From assembly GCA_900549755.1 (NCBI GenBank), contig URPQ01000074.1, positions 1 to 8,286 of the forward strand: 8,286 nucleotides of DNA. Reading direction: 5' to 3'. The stretch is from an uncultured Oscillospiraceae bacterium. Its GTDB lineage: Bacteria; Bacillota; Clostridia; Oscillospirales; Acutalibacteraceae. A program made the position numbers and the translations under genes. The first letter of the stretch is position 1. Each line of letters opens with the position of its first letter. This document shows, in pieces, positions 1-7,803 of this stretch. The notes beneath the pieces are model-generated. The model saw only the letters and a list, made by a program, of their open reading frames with translations. It did no database searches and was not told where the DNA came from.

Positions 1-480
1 AATTTATGTATTTCAGTCAATAAAAGCGGGGATCTGCTTGAAAGATGGGAAAAAGATTGCATTGCCGTTCAACCGGATATTGTATGCTTTATGATAGGCA
101 TTAACGATGTTTGGCACAGCTATGCACACGGTCTTGATATAACAACCGAAGAGTATTCGGAAAATTGCCGCCGCATGCTTGAAACACTTAAAAGCAAAAC
201 AAAGGCAGGTCTTGTTGTTATGGAGCCGTTTTTGCTTGATAATCCCGAAAAACCGTTCAGGGAAAAGCTTGACCCCGATATAGACGCAATAAGGGCGCTT
301 TCGCGCGAATATGCGGATATACTTGTTCCGCTTGACGGAATGATGACAGCTGCGGCAATAGAATACCGTAACGAAGATCTGACATTTGACGGCGTTCATC
401 CTAAAGAGGCGGGCGCAAGGCTTATCGGCGGTTGGGCATCCGAGGCTATAGGGAAAGTAATTGATAAGTATGACTTTTGA
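1..480 (+). CDS. SGNH/GDSL-family esterase, C-terminal part (5' end outside window)
   Basis: The reading frame is open from base 1 and ends at the TGA at 478-480, so the gene begins upstream; an ATG at 91 lies inside conserved sequence and is not the start. Visible are block II (NLCISVNKSGDLLERW, bases 1-48), block III with the invariant Asn (MIGINDVW, bases 91-114) and block V with an intact D-x-x-H (FDGVHPKEAG; Asp at 388-390, His at 397-399). The nucleophile Ser block lies outside the window. The family comprises serine esterases and lipases; close relatives in gut Firmicutes are probably carbohydrate acetylesterases, which is an inference. Oddly, the glycine usually found in block II as oxyanion-hole residue is Val here (bases 16-18), and another usual Gly is Cys. 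Those bases lie at the window edge, so a sequence error cannot be excluded. The 3' end overlaps the next gene, suggesting translational coupling. Confidence 0.88.
   Translation, partial: NLCISVNKSGDLLERWEKDCIAVQPDIVCFMIGINDVWHSYAHGLDITTEEYSENCRRMLETLKSKTKAGLVVMEPFLLDNPEKPFREKLDPDIDAIRALSREYADILVPLDGMMTAAAIEYRNEDLTFDGVHPKEAGARLIGGWASEAIGKVIDKYDF
450..457 (+). promoter_or_regulatory. Ribosome binding site that favours a TTG start for the second SGNH gene
   Basis: AGGGAAAG lies inside the 3' end of the upstream SGNH gene. It is well spaced (about 6 nt after GGGA) from TTG 461 and too far (about 15 nt) from ATG 470. It therefore supports the TTG start, although the ATG remains possible through coupled re-initiation. 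Confidence 0.4.
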
Positions 481-1561
481 TAACGCATTTAAGCTTTTTG
501 AAGAATATTCGTCAAATACCGTTGCGGGAACGAATAATAACTTTATTTTAAAGGGCAGTTTTGATAATAAAACCTCGGCAATTTATTATAAGGTTCAAAA
601 ACACGGAAAATCAATTTACAGATTTTGCTTTTCAAACTGTGTTGACAGCACATACGGAGACGGAACAGAATGTCGGGCAAATTGCCTTGGCGGCAGTTGG
701 CGGATCGTTTCCGCTTTTGCGGGCGACGGCGGTGCTTACGGCGATCCGCATATGTCGGAAAAACTTGTACCTTTAAGCTTTTCGGGCAGTACGAAAAAGG
801 ATGTGCTGCCGGGAGAAATTTTTTGGAGCGATGAAGCTGAGCTTGAAATTCCGAAAAATCATTATTTATGCTTTGAAATCACCTTCAGCGGCAGTGAGAT
901 ACCTTTTACACCCGATAAAATTGTACCTGCATTTTCTCTGGACGAAAACGGTTTTAAAGAGGATAAAGAATTCCCTCAGCCGATTTTTGTGGGTATAAGG
1001 GTCAGCAAAAGCAAAAAAGTTGTATTTATCGGCGATTCCATTACCCAAGGCCTCGGCACAACGCCCGATAAATATGAGTTTTGGGCTGCAAGACTTGCAG
1101 AGCGGTTGGGAAAAAATTTCAGCTTTTGGAATTTGGGGCTCGGCTGCGGGCATGCGTATGACGCAGTAACCGACGGCAGCTGGCTGAAAAAGGCAAAGAC
1201 GGGCGATACGGTTTTTGTTTGTTTCGGAGTTAACGATATAAATATGCACCGTTCCGTTACGGGTATCTGTAATGATACGGAGCGTATTGTGTATCTTTTA
1301 AAATCGGCCGGCTGCAAGGTTATACTGCTTTCCGTACCGCCGTTTGATATGGTGGGAGAGGATAAGAAAAAATGGTATGCCGTGAACGATTTTCTGCGTA
1401 ATACCGTATCAAAAAATGCAGATGGTTTTTTCGATGTTTCCGATATTATCGGAAAACCGTCACCGAGAAGGCATATGTCGCTTTACGGACCTCACCCGGA
1501 CGGTAACGGCGGAAAAGCCTTGGGTGACGCGCTTTATGCGGCGGTCGGAAAATTGCTTTAG
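461..1561 (+). CDS. Two-domain SGNH/GDSL esterase (putative carbohydrate acetylesterase)
   Basis: This 366-residue protein starts at TTG 461 (alternative ATG 470, three residues shorter) and overlaps the upstream gene by 11-20 bp. Residues about 25-180 form a beta-rich N-terminal domain with motifs such as YRFCFSNCVDSTYGDG and GGSW. Residues about 186-366 are the SGNH hydrolase domain: block I FIGDSITQG (Ser193), block II NLGLGCG (224-230), block III CFGVNDIN (Asn258), block V GPHPDGNGG (His345). Three residues before His345, where D-x-x-H has Asp, there is Tyr342, so a Ser-His dyad is likely. This is known for CE2-type acetylesterases, which share the beta-domain plus SGNH layout. There is no signal peptide, so it is probably cytoplasmic. 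Removal of acyl groups from imported oligosaccharides is inferred from the glycosidase neighbours. The SGNH fold is secure; the substrate is not known. Confidence 0.88.
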   Translation: MISMTFDNAFKLFEEYSSNTVAGTNNNFILKGSFDNKTSAIYYKVQKHGKSIYRFCFSNCVDSTYGDGTECRANCLGGSWRIVSAFAGDGGAYGDPHMSEKLVPLSFSGSTKKDVLPGEIFWSDEAELEIPKNHYLCFEITFSGSEIPFTPDKIVPAFSLDENGFKEDKEFPQPIFVGIRVSKSKKVVFIGDSITQGLGTTPDKYEFWAARLAERLGKNFSFWNLGLGCGHAYDAVTDGSWLKKAKTGDTVFVCFGVNDINMHRSVTGICNDTERIVYLLKSAGCKVILLSVPPFDMVGEDKKKWYAVNDFLRNTVSKNADGFFDVSDIIGKPSPRRHMSLYGPHPDGNGGKALGDALYAAVGKLL

Positions 1562-1597
1562 GCTGTTGTAAATATTTTCAGCGCTTTCAATGTGTGT

Positions 1598-1603
1598 AAG
1601 GAG
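1598..1603 (+). promoter_or_regulatory. Shine-Dalgarno site of the GH3 gene
   Basis: AAGGAG stands 9 nt before the ATG at 1613 and fixes the GH3 start. The 51-bp gap after the SGNH gene shows no convincing -35/-10 promoter or terminator hairpin, so read-through transcription is likely. Confidence 0.75.
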
Positions 1604-1612
1604 TAAATTTTA

Positions 1613-3247
1613 ATGAAAACAAATAACGAAATAAGAAAAGTCGTTGAGTCCATGAGCCTTGATGAGCTTTGCGGGCAGGTTTTGAACATTGATCTGGCAA
1701 GCCCCGATTTTGAAATATCCGAGTATGACGGAATATTTAAAGAAATGCACTTGGGTTCTGTATATACCGCACCGGTAAGCCCGCTTTGCAAGGGCATGAA
1801 TCAGCTTGAAATGAACAGAACGCTTTGCAAAAGGGCGGGGGAATATGCCCCGATTCCGACAATGGTGCTTACCGACGGTTGGATTGAAAACTTTGACCAG
1901 CAAATTACCAAAATGGCGTGGGGAGCAACGGATGACCCCGAGCTTATGGAAGAGTACGCACGGGTTTACGCGCAAATGCTCAGAAAAACGGGAAATCATG
2001 TGCTTTTGGGACCTGTGGTTGATATAAATTACAATTTTAATAATCCGCTTGTAAATACAAGGGCAATGTCGGACAGTGCCGACCACGTTATAAAAATGGC
2101 GGGCGCTTTTGTGCGCGGGCTTACATCCGAAAACAGGGTAGTTGCCTGCTGCAAGCACTTCCCCGGAGACGGTATGGACGACCGCAATCAGCACTACTGC
2201 ACAACCGTTAACAGCAAGGGCAGGCAGGAATGGCTTGAAACTTACGGACGCGTATATAAGGAAATGTTCAAAGACGGCGCTAAAGCGGTTATGTGTGCGC
2301 ACATCAGTCTTCCGTCATGGCAGAGCGAAGAAGAAATTGACCCGATAACAGGTTATCTTCCGTGCTCGCTCAGTAAAAATCTTATGACCGATCTTTTGAA
2401 GAGAAAACTCGGCTTTGACGGGTGCATTATTTCCGATGCCATGAATATGGTGGGAGCGGTTGCGGTTTGTAAACGCGAGGAACTCGGTGTGCGTTTTATA
2501 AATGCGGGCGGAGATTTAATGCTCTTTTCCAAACCCGAGGATTACAGGGCAATAAGAAAGGCTGCGGAAGAAGGAGTTATACCGACAGAGCGGTTGAGAG
2601 ACGCCGCAGAACGGGTTTTAAGACTTAAAAACAGCGTAGGTCTACTGGATGACGAACAGTCCGATGACGCAAAAATAAGCCTGAGCGGCGACCCGCAGGA
2701 TTATATAGATAAGGCGGTTGCAAAATCCTTTAGAATTGAGCGCAACTTTGATAAGCTTATCCCGTTGAAATTAAACCGTGGGGACAGAATATTGCTTTTG
2801 AACCTTATATCCACATCCTCGAACAATAACGACGCAAATATTGACGAGCCGCTGAGAAAAGAGCTTGAAGACCGCGGATTTAAGGTTGATCGAAAAAACA
2901 TACCGTTTATTCATACGGAGCTTAAAGGTATAGAGGAAAATTACGATTGCGTGCTGGTAAACAGTTTTATTGACGTTTCACACAGCAATGCCGGCTCGCT
3001 GCGCTGCGGCAGCGACCATATGGGGCCGTTTTGGGACGGGTTGGGACTTTCACACCCGAAATTTATATTTACTTCCTTCGGCGACCCGTATAAGCTTTAT
3101 GAATTTCCGTTTTTACACACCTACATAAACGCTTTTTCATGCGGTGAAAAAACGCAGAAATATTTTGTTAAGGTGCTGCTCGGGGAAGAAAAAGCGCTCG
3201 GTAAAAATCCCGTTGAGCTGAAGGGCTTTTTTGAAAGGGAAGTTTAA
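1613..3247 (+). CDS. Glycoside hydrolase family 3 protein (NagZ-like beta-N-acetylhexosaminidase type)
   Basis: A 544-residue enzyme without a signal peptide, so probably cytoplasmic. Residues about 10-345 form the GH3 TIM barrel: KHFPGDG (181-187), followed by the loop DDRNQH ending in His194, then CAHISLP (228-234) and the nucleophile motif FDGCIISDAMNM (Asp275). The K-H-F-P-G motif with a His 13 residues after its Lys is typical of NagZ-type enzymes, in which an Asp-x-His dyad acts as acid/base. Residues about 370-544 form a C-terminal alpha/beta domain of the kind seen in two-domain Firmicutes GH3 proteins. Known members release terminal beta-GlcNAc, or sometimes beta-glucosides. Oddly, the dyad Asp is Asn192 here (N-Q-H), while His194 and the nucleophile are kept. 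The gene lies 33 bp before the next, in one operon with GH38 and a candidate fucosidase. That context fits breakdown of HexNAc-containing glycans; exact specificity is inferred. Confidence 0.9.
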   Translation: MKTNNEIRKVVESMSLDELCGQVLNIDLASPDFEISEYDGIFKEMHLGSVYTAPVSPLCKGMNQLEMNRTLCKRAGEYAPIPTMVLTDGWIENFDQQITKMAWGATDDPELMEEYARVYAQMLRKTGNHVLLGPVVDINYNFNNPLVNTRAMSDSADHVIKMAGAFVRGLTSENRVVACCKHFPGDGMDDRNQHYCTTVNSKGRQEWLETYGRVYKEMFKDGAKAVMCAHISLPSWQSEEEIDPITGYLPCSLSKNLMTDLLKRKLGFDGCIISDAMNMVGAVAVCKREELGVRFINAGGDLMLFSKPEDYRAIRKAAEEGVIPTERLRDAAERVLRLKNSVGLLDDEQSDDAKISLSGDPQDYIDKAVAKSFRIERNFDKLIPLKLNRGDRILLLNLISTSSNNNDANIDEPLRKELEDRGFKVDRKNIPFIHTELKGIEENYDCVLVNSFIDVSHSNAGSLRCGSDHMGPFWDGLGLSHPKFIFTSFGDPYKLYEFPFLHTYINAFSCGEKTQKYFVKVLLGEEKALGKNPVELKGFFEREV

Positions 3248-3265
3248 CACGCAAGGCAATACTGC

Positions 3266-3274
3266 AAAGGAGAG
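3266..3274 (+). promoter_or_regulatory. Strong Shine-Dalgarno site of the GHL6-type gene
   Basis: AAAGGAGAG ends 6 nt before ATG 3281. It decides for this ATG over a second ATG 10 bases downstream, which is in another frame. It lies in the 33-bp spacer after the GH3 stop codon. Confidence 0.8.
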
Positions 3275-3280
3275 CGACAT

Positions 3281-5221
3281 ATGAAAACATATGACAGAAA
3301 AAACGGCTTTTTGGGCGTGCATTTTGACTTTCACGCCTCAAGAGATAACAGACACATAGGAAAAAGTTTCACCGAAAAAACGGTGCAGGATGTTATTGAC
3401 ATGCTGCATCCCGATTATATTCAGTGCGATACAAAGGGAGCTTACGGCATTGCAAGCTACCCCACAAGACTTGAAAATCGCGCACCCGAAATAGATAAGG
3501 ATATACTTAAAATCTGGCGTAAGGTCACAAAGGAAAACGGCGTGGGTCTTTTTGCGCATCATGCCGCAATGGACGACAGAGACGCGGCGGAGAGACATCC
3601 CGATTGGGCGCTTATGCGGGCTGACGGATCTCTTGATCCGCGCTTGCTGAACGTTCCGGGTGATTACATAGAAAAAAGGCTCATTCCGCAGCTTTTGGAG
3701 CTTGCGGGGGATTATGAGCTTGACGGCGCATGGATGGACGGTTCGGGATTTAATATTGAGCCTAATTACAGACCCGAAATACTTGCAAGGTTTACCGAAA
3801 AAACCGGTATAACCGAAATTCCGAAAAACGAAAACGACCCGCATTATGCCGAGTTTTTGCAGTTCTTCCGTGATGAATATGCCGAAACCAGGCGCCATTA
3901 CATCAATGCGGTACATGAAAAATATCCCGACTTCCAAATATGCTGCAATTGGGATTATACCTCTTACGATTCGGAAAAGGTTGATTCCGACATTTCGTTT
4001 ATTTCGGCAGATATATGGGGTATGACAACATTTAATATTCTCAGAATGGAAAGCCGCTTTATTTCCGGACAAAAAAAGCCGTGGGATCTTATGCTGTGGT
4101 GCGATGCCGCCAAATACGCCGGCGGATTTGTCAATTGCCTGAAGCCTTCCGTTCAGCTTATGCACGAGGCTTCCCAGATAATGATGCACGGCGGCGGGGT
4201 GGAACTGTATATGCTTCAGGAACCGGACGGCGGTGTGGATATTAAAAAGCTTGATAAATTTAAAGAAACCTTTGATTATTGCCGTAAATACAGAGAATAT
4301 CTTTTCGGCAGCGAATCGCTCTCTCAAATTGCCGTGCTGTTTGACGGGAAAACGGCAATGAAGATGAATAACAAAGCATACGGATTTTTCGAGGGCTCGC
4401 TGCTTGACGGTATTAACGGTATTCTGCAATGCTTTGCGGATTCGCAGCAATCGGTTGACGTTATAGGAGAGTGGGAGCTTGATAACCCTGCTTTGCAGTA
4501 TAAGCTGATAGTTGTTCCCGAATGGGCGGAACTGAGCTGTAAGGATAAATTGCTCGCATTTGCCGAAAACGGCGGCAGCCTGCTTATTATCGGCAGCGGC
4601 GCAACAAGGCTTTTTGAAAAGGAGCTCGGCGTAAGCATTACCGATACGGTTAAACAGAAGAGAGTGTTTATAGGCGATAAATACGATTATTGCTCATTCG
4701 GTGAATTGAGCGATATAAACGAGGTTAAGGTGTTAACGGCTGTTGCTGCGGAAAACGCATTTTTAAACAGCGATTTTTCGGATATTCATACAGCGCTTAC
4801 CGTAAACGGGCTCGGGAAAGGCAAAATTGCCGGCATTTATTTTGATATGGGGCAGCAATATATAAGCGGAAGAACCGCAGGCGCTTGCGATTTTGTTAAG
4901 CGCACCGTTTCAAAGCTTTTGCAAAAGCCCGAGCTGACGGTTACAGGCAGCCGCAATGTTGAAGTTGCCCTGCGCAGAAATTGCGGTAAAAAAGAGGTGG
5001 TTCTGCTTAACTGCTCCGGACCGCACAGCGACCCGAATACTTTTACATATGATGAGCTTTTGCCGATTTGCAACATTACCGTAAAGGTCAAAACCGAAAA
5101 CAAACCCGAAAGGGTCGTCAGGCAGCCGGAAAACCTGCAGCCTGATTTTGAATGGGACGGCGAATATACCGTTGTGAAGCTTGAAAAGCTCGAAATAATG
5201 AGCGTTATCACACTTGATTGA
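3281..5221 (+). CDS. Putative glycoside hydrolase (GHL6-type TIM barrel plus GATase-like domain); candidate alpha-L-fucosidase, GH151-like
   Basis: A 646-residue protein with no signal peptide. Residues about 8-340 look like the TIM barrel of 'hypothetical glycosyl hydrolase 6': LGVHFDFHAS near the start, HPDW (106-109), and DGAWMDGSG (148-156) with an acidic residue (Asp153) at a barrel strand end, then CCNWDYTSYD (221-230) and PWDLMLW (267-273). Residues about 350-560 resemble the class I GATase-like fold of the beta-galactosidase trimerisation domain (YKLIVVPEWAELS, 407-419; GGSLLIIGSG, 431-440). About 80 C-terminal residues form a small beta domain. Barrel plus trimerisation domain recalls GH42 and the alpha-L-fucosidase family GH151. 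With fucI nearby, alpha-L-fucosidase is the best guess, but this is inference and another exo-glycosidase activity is possible. The stop codon is 18 bp before the GH38 start, indicating one operon. Confidence 0.8.
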   Translation: MKTYDRKNGFLGVHFDFHASRDNRHIGKSFTEKTVQDVIDMLHPDYIQCDTKGAYGIASYPTRLENRAPEIDKDILKIWRKVTKENGVGLFAHHAAMDDRDAAERHPDWALMRADGSLDPRLLNVPGDYIEKRLIPQLLELAGDYELDGAWMDGSGFNIEPNYRPEILARFTEKTGITEIPKNENDPHYAEFLQFFRDEYAETRRHYINAVHEKYPDFQICCNWDYTSYDSEKVDSDISFISADIWGMTTFNILRMESRFISGQKKPWDLMLWCDAAKYAGGFVNCLKPSVQLMHEASQIMMHGGGVELYMLQEPDGGVDIKKLDKFKETFDYCRKYREYLFGSESLSQIAVLFDGKTAMKMNNKAYGFFEGSLLDGINGILQCFADSQQSVDVIGEWELDNPALQYKLIVVPEWAELSCKDKLLAFAENGGSLLIIGSGATRLFEKELGVSITDTVKQKRVFIGDKYDYCSFGELSDINEVKVLTAVAAENAFLNSDFSDIHTALTVNGLGKGKIAGIYFDMGQQYISGRTAGACDFVKRTVSKLLQKPELTVTGSRNVEVALRRNCGKKEVVLLNCSGPHSDPNTFTYDELLPICNITVKVKTENKPERVVRQPENLQPDFEWDGEYTVVKLEKLEIMSVITLD

Positions 5222-5239
5222 AGGAAATAAATTTACTGT

Positions 5240-7537
5240 ATGAAAAAGCTTTATATGATAGGAAATACTCATTTTGATCCGGTGTGGTTATGGAGATGGG
5301 ACGAGGCATTGGCCTCAATACGCTCCACATTTCGCTCCGCGCTTGACAGAATGAACGAAAATCCCGATTTTATTTACAGCTTCTGTACTCCCGCCGTATT
5401 CGAATGGATAGAAAAAACCGATATAAAACTTTTTGAAGAAATTAAAAAACGTGTAAAGGAAGGTCGCTGGGAATTGTGCGAGGGCTGGTGGGTGCAAGCC
5501 GACTGCAACGCACCCTGCGGCGAAAGCTATATCAGACAGGGTCTTTATGCCCGGGAGTATTTGAAAACGCATTTCGGAAAAACGAGCGACACGGTATTCA
5601 ATATCGATTCCTTCGGTCATAATATGCAGCTTCCGCAAATTCTGCGGGGGTGCGGTTTCCGAAATTATGTTTTTTGGCGACCGAACGAAGCGCATAAGGA
5701 ATTGCCGAAACCGCTGTTTGACTGGGTGGGATTGGACGGCTCTTCCGTTCGCTGCTATAGGCTCGGGGGAAAGGGCGGCGAGATTTTTGTAAAAGATATT
5801 GAAAAAGAAGCTTTCGGTAAAATTTTCAGCGAAAATACGGAGGATAACCTTATGGTTGTCTTCGGCGTTACAGATCACGGCGGCGCGCCCACTAAGCAGC
5901 AAATGTCGGTAATAAACAGATTATCCGCAGAATGTAAGGATTATGATGTTTCGTATGGCACGGTAAGCGGATTTTTCAGAGATGTAAAGCCTGAAATTTC
6001 GGTCTGTGATGAGCTGCAGACAAGGTATTTGGGACCGTACTGTAATTATACTCCCGTTAAGCAGGATAACCGCCGTGCCGAAACGGCGCTGCTTAACTGT
6101 GAGGCGGCAAGCGTAATAGCCTATAACCTTATAGACCGTGAATATCCGCAGGCGGAAATAAAGCAGTGCTGGAAGGATGTTATGTTCAATCAATTTCATG
6201 ACATTCTCGGCGGCACCTGCATACCTTCCGCTTATAGAGACGCAAGAGACCTGCACGGCAGAGCAATACAGACCGCCGCAGAGCATATGCACTATGCGCT
6301 GCAAAGTATTACAAATATGATAGCAATGCCTGGTAAAAACCCTGATAACGCTTGGAATTTGGCGGTATGGAATCTCAACGGCTTTCCCATTGATGAACCG
6401 ATTGAAGCGGAGGTTCAATGGGCATGGGAGTTTCCTTGGTATAACGGCGGCATAACCCTGACAGACGCCGACGGCACAGATTATTCCACGCAGATCATTA
6501 CCGAGGAATGCGTTGTTCCGTCGTTCCGTTCTCGCTTTGTATTCCGTGCGGAAATTCCTGCGGGCGGATATAAGTGTTTCATTGTCCGGCAAACCGAAAA
6601 AAGCGAGGCTTCTTCTCGCCGCTTTAAGCTTGGTAAGGCAGCATACGGCGGTTTTGATTTAATTGATACACAAAGCGGCAAAACATTAAAAGGAATTTTT
6701 TTACCGTATGTCCGTGTTGATGAGTGCGACACATGGGGCTTCAACAAAACGGTTTTAGAAACAGAGCGTCAGGAGCTTTCGTTAAAATCTTTCGGAGTAA
6801 TTGAGGACGGTTTGTTCCGCACCGCTTATAAAGCGGTTTACGCATACAATAAATCCACGCTTACGCTGCTGTTCAGGGTATATGATGACAGGGTACTGTG
6901 CGAATACCGCTGCCTTTGGAATGAGGAACGGCGAACGCTGAAATTGGGATTTAACAGCGGTAGCTGCGTATCTTCAATTCCGTTCGGATTTATTCGGCGC
7001 GAGATATCCGAATACGAAATGCCTATGGCACAGTGGATAGAGGGCGACGGCTTTTCTTTAGGTACTTCATCGGCTTTTTCGTATGATTATGACGGCAAAC
7101 AAATAGGAATTACACTGTTGCGTAACGCGTTGTTCGGGGACTTGCGCAGCGCGCCGCTTGATACAAGCCGCGAATATACATATATGGGACAGGGTGAAAC
7201 TACAGGTGTGATCCAAATGTGTTTTGATAACGGTAAACACGCTGCCGCTGCCCTTAACAATCCGCCCGTTATAATTGCCGAGGCTAACCACGGTGGCATA
7301 TTTCCTCCGCAAAAAAGCTTTTTCAAATGCGACGGCGCGTATCTTTCGGCGGTAAAAAAATCCGAGCGGAACGGCGATACGATACTTCGCGTTGTTGAGG
7401 AAAACGGGGAGAATACCGTGGCCGGGGTCACAATAGGAGACTGTAAGTTTTCTGTTCCGTTAAAGCCGTTTGAAATTCGTACAATAACGTTTGACGGCAG
7501 TAAAATTCATAAGGTAAATATGCTTGAAGAGCAGTAA
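5240..7537 (+). CDS. Alpha-mannosidase, glycoside hydrolase family 38
   Basis: A 765-residue enzyme with the GH38 layout. The N-terminal catalytic barrel opens with IGNTHFDPVWLWRWDEAL, giving zinc ligands His11 and Asp13. The nucleophile motif NIDSFGHN (121-128) gives Asp123, which is also a metal ligand. TDHGGAPT (221-228) probably carries the acid/base Asp, and FNQFHDILGGTC (316-327) gives the last zinc ligand, His320. The C-terminal beta-sandwich part includes VRVDECDTWGFN, the usual C-terminal signature. All expected catalytic residues are present, so activity is likely. At 765 residues it is at the short end for the family, with no signal peptide, so it is cytoplasmic. It would remove alpha-mannose from imported N-glycan-like oligosaccharides; linkage cannot be told from the sequence. 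ATG 5240 is chosen because an in-frame stop lies at 5228-5230. The nearest AAGGAA is unusually far, about 14 nt upstream. Confidence 0.95.
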   Translation: MKKLYMIGNTHFDPVWLWRWDEALASIRSTFRSALDRMNENPDFIYSFCTPAVFEWIEKTDIKLFEEIKKRVKEGRWELCEGWWVQADCNAPCGESYIRQGLYAREYLKTHFGKTSDTVFNIDSFGHNMQLPQILRGCGFRNYVFWRPNEAHKELPKPLFDWVGLDGSSVRCYRLGGKGGEIFVKDIEKEAFGKIFSENTEDNLMVVFGVTDHGGAPTKQQMSVINRLSAECKDYDVSYGTVSGFFRDVKPEISVCDELQTRYLGPYCNYTPVKQDNRRAETALLNCEAASVIAYNLIDREYPQAEIKQCWKDVMFNQFHDILGGTCIPSAYRDARDLHGRAIQTAAEHMHYALQSITNMIAMPGKNPDNAWNLAVWNLNGFPIDEPIEAEVQWAWEFPWYNGGITLTDADGTDYSTQIITEECVVPSFRSRFVFRAEIPAGGYKCFIVRQTEKSEASSRRFKLGKAAYGGFDLIDTQSGKTLKGIFLPYVRVDECDTWGFNKTVLETERQELSLKSFGVIEDGLFRTAYKAVYAYNKSTLTLLFRVYDDRVLCEYRCLWNEERRTLKLGFNSGSCVSSIPFGFIRREISEYEMPMAQWIEGDGFSLGTSSAFSYDYDGKQIGITLLRNALFGDLRSAPLDTSREYTYMGQGETTGVIQMCFDNGKHAAAALNNPPVIIAEANHGGIFPPQKSFFKCDGAYLSAVKKSERNGDTILRVVEENGENTVAGVTIGDCKFSVPLKPFEIRTITFDGSKIHKVNMLEEQ

Positions 7538-7563
7538 AAAGTATTATTTGGAAAGGCAGATCA

Positions 7564-7803
7564 ATGACTATTATAAAACCGGGAAATTTCGGGAAAAATG
7601 TCCCGGCGGATAACAGACGGGGAGATTTTGATTTCGGGAACGAGCAGGTTTTATATCTTAAAAGATCGGTGGATATTTTATTCATCGGCGACAGTATTAC
7701 GCAATTGTGGGATTATTATGCATATTTCGGCACGAAATGCTATATTGTAAACCGCGGTATAGGCGGGGACAGCTCGGAATATACGGTTCGTCGGGCACTG
7801 TGA
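7564..7803 (+). pseudogene. Truncated SGNH/GDSL esterase, N-terminal 79 residues only
   Basis: A good ribosome site (GGAAAGG, 7550-7556) precedes the ATG, 26 bp after the GH38 stop codon. The product carries an N-terminal extension, then block I LFIGDSITQLW (Ser44) and block II NRGIGGDSSEY (oxyanion Gly68). It stops at TGA 7801-7803 after VRRAL. Full-length relatives have about 200 or more residues with block III (GxND) and block V (DxxH). Neither motif appears in any frame after 7803, so a simple frameshift does not explain the loss; a deletion does. Without Asn and His it cannot be an active esterase. Block II is intact here, unlike the gene at 1-480, so it is a different paralogue. It might still be translated as a short protein. 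Confidence 0.75.

Noticed and set aside
91..480. Start of the first SGNH gene at ATG 91
   Set aside because: The frame is open upstream and encodes conserved block II sequence, and the ATG falls in a beta strand leading to the GIND motif.
1610..2302. Minus-strand open frame of 230 codons opposite the GH3 gene
   Set aside because: It is antisense to the conserved GH3 barrel, including the KHFPG motif, and its translation shows no family features.
3625..3640. Hairpin CGGATC-TCTT-GATCCG
   Set aside because: It lies inside the GHL6-type coding sequence, encodes ordinary residues of a conserved region and has no T-run; it is most likely chance.
3338..4450. Long minus-strand open frame (370 codons) opposite the GHL6-type gene
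   Set aside because: It lies fully antisense to a well-supported glycosidase, has no recognisable domain and is rich in Cys, Ile, Arg and Phe, as reverse-strand shadows of this codon usage are.
7312..7323. Palindrome AAAAAGCTTTTT, a possible slippage or terminator signal
   Set aside because: It lies within the intact GH38 frame (QKSFFK) with no stop or frame change nearby and no GC-rich stem.
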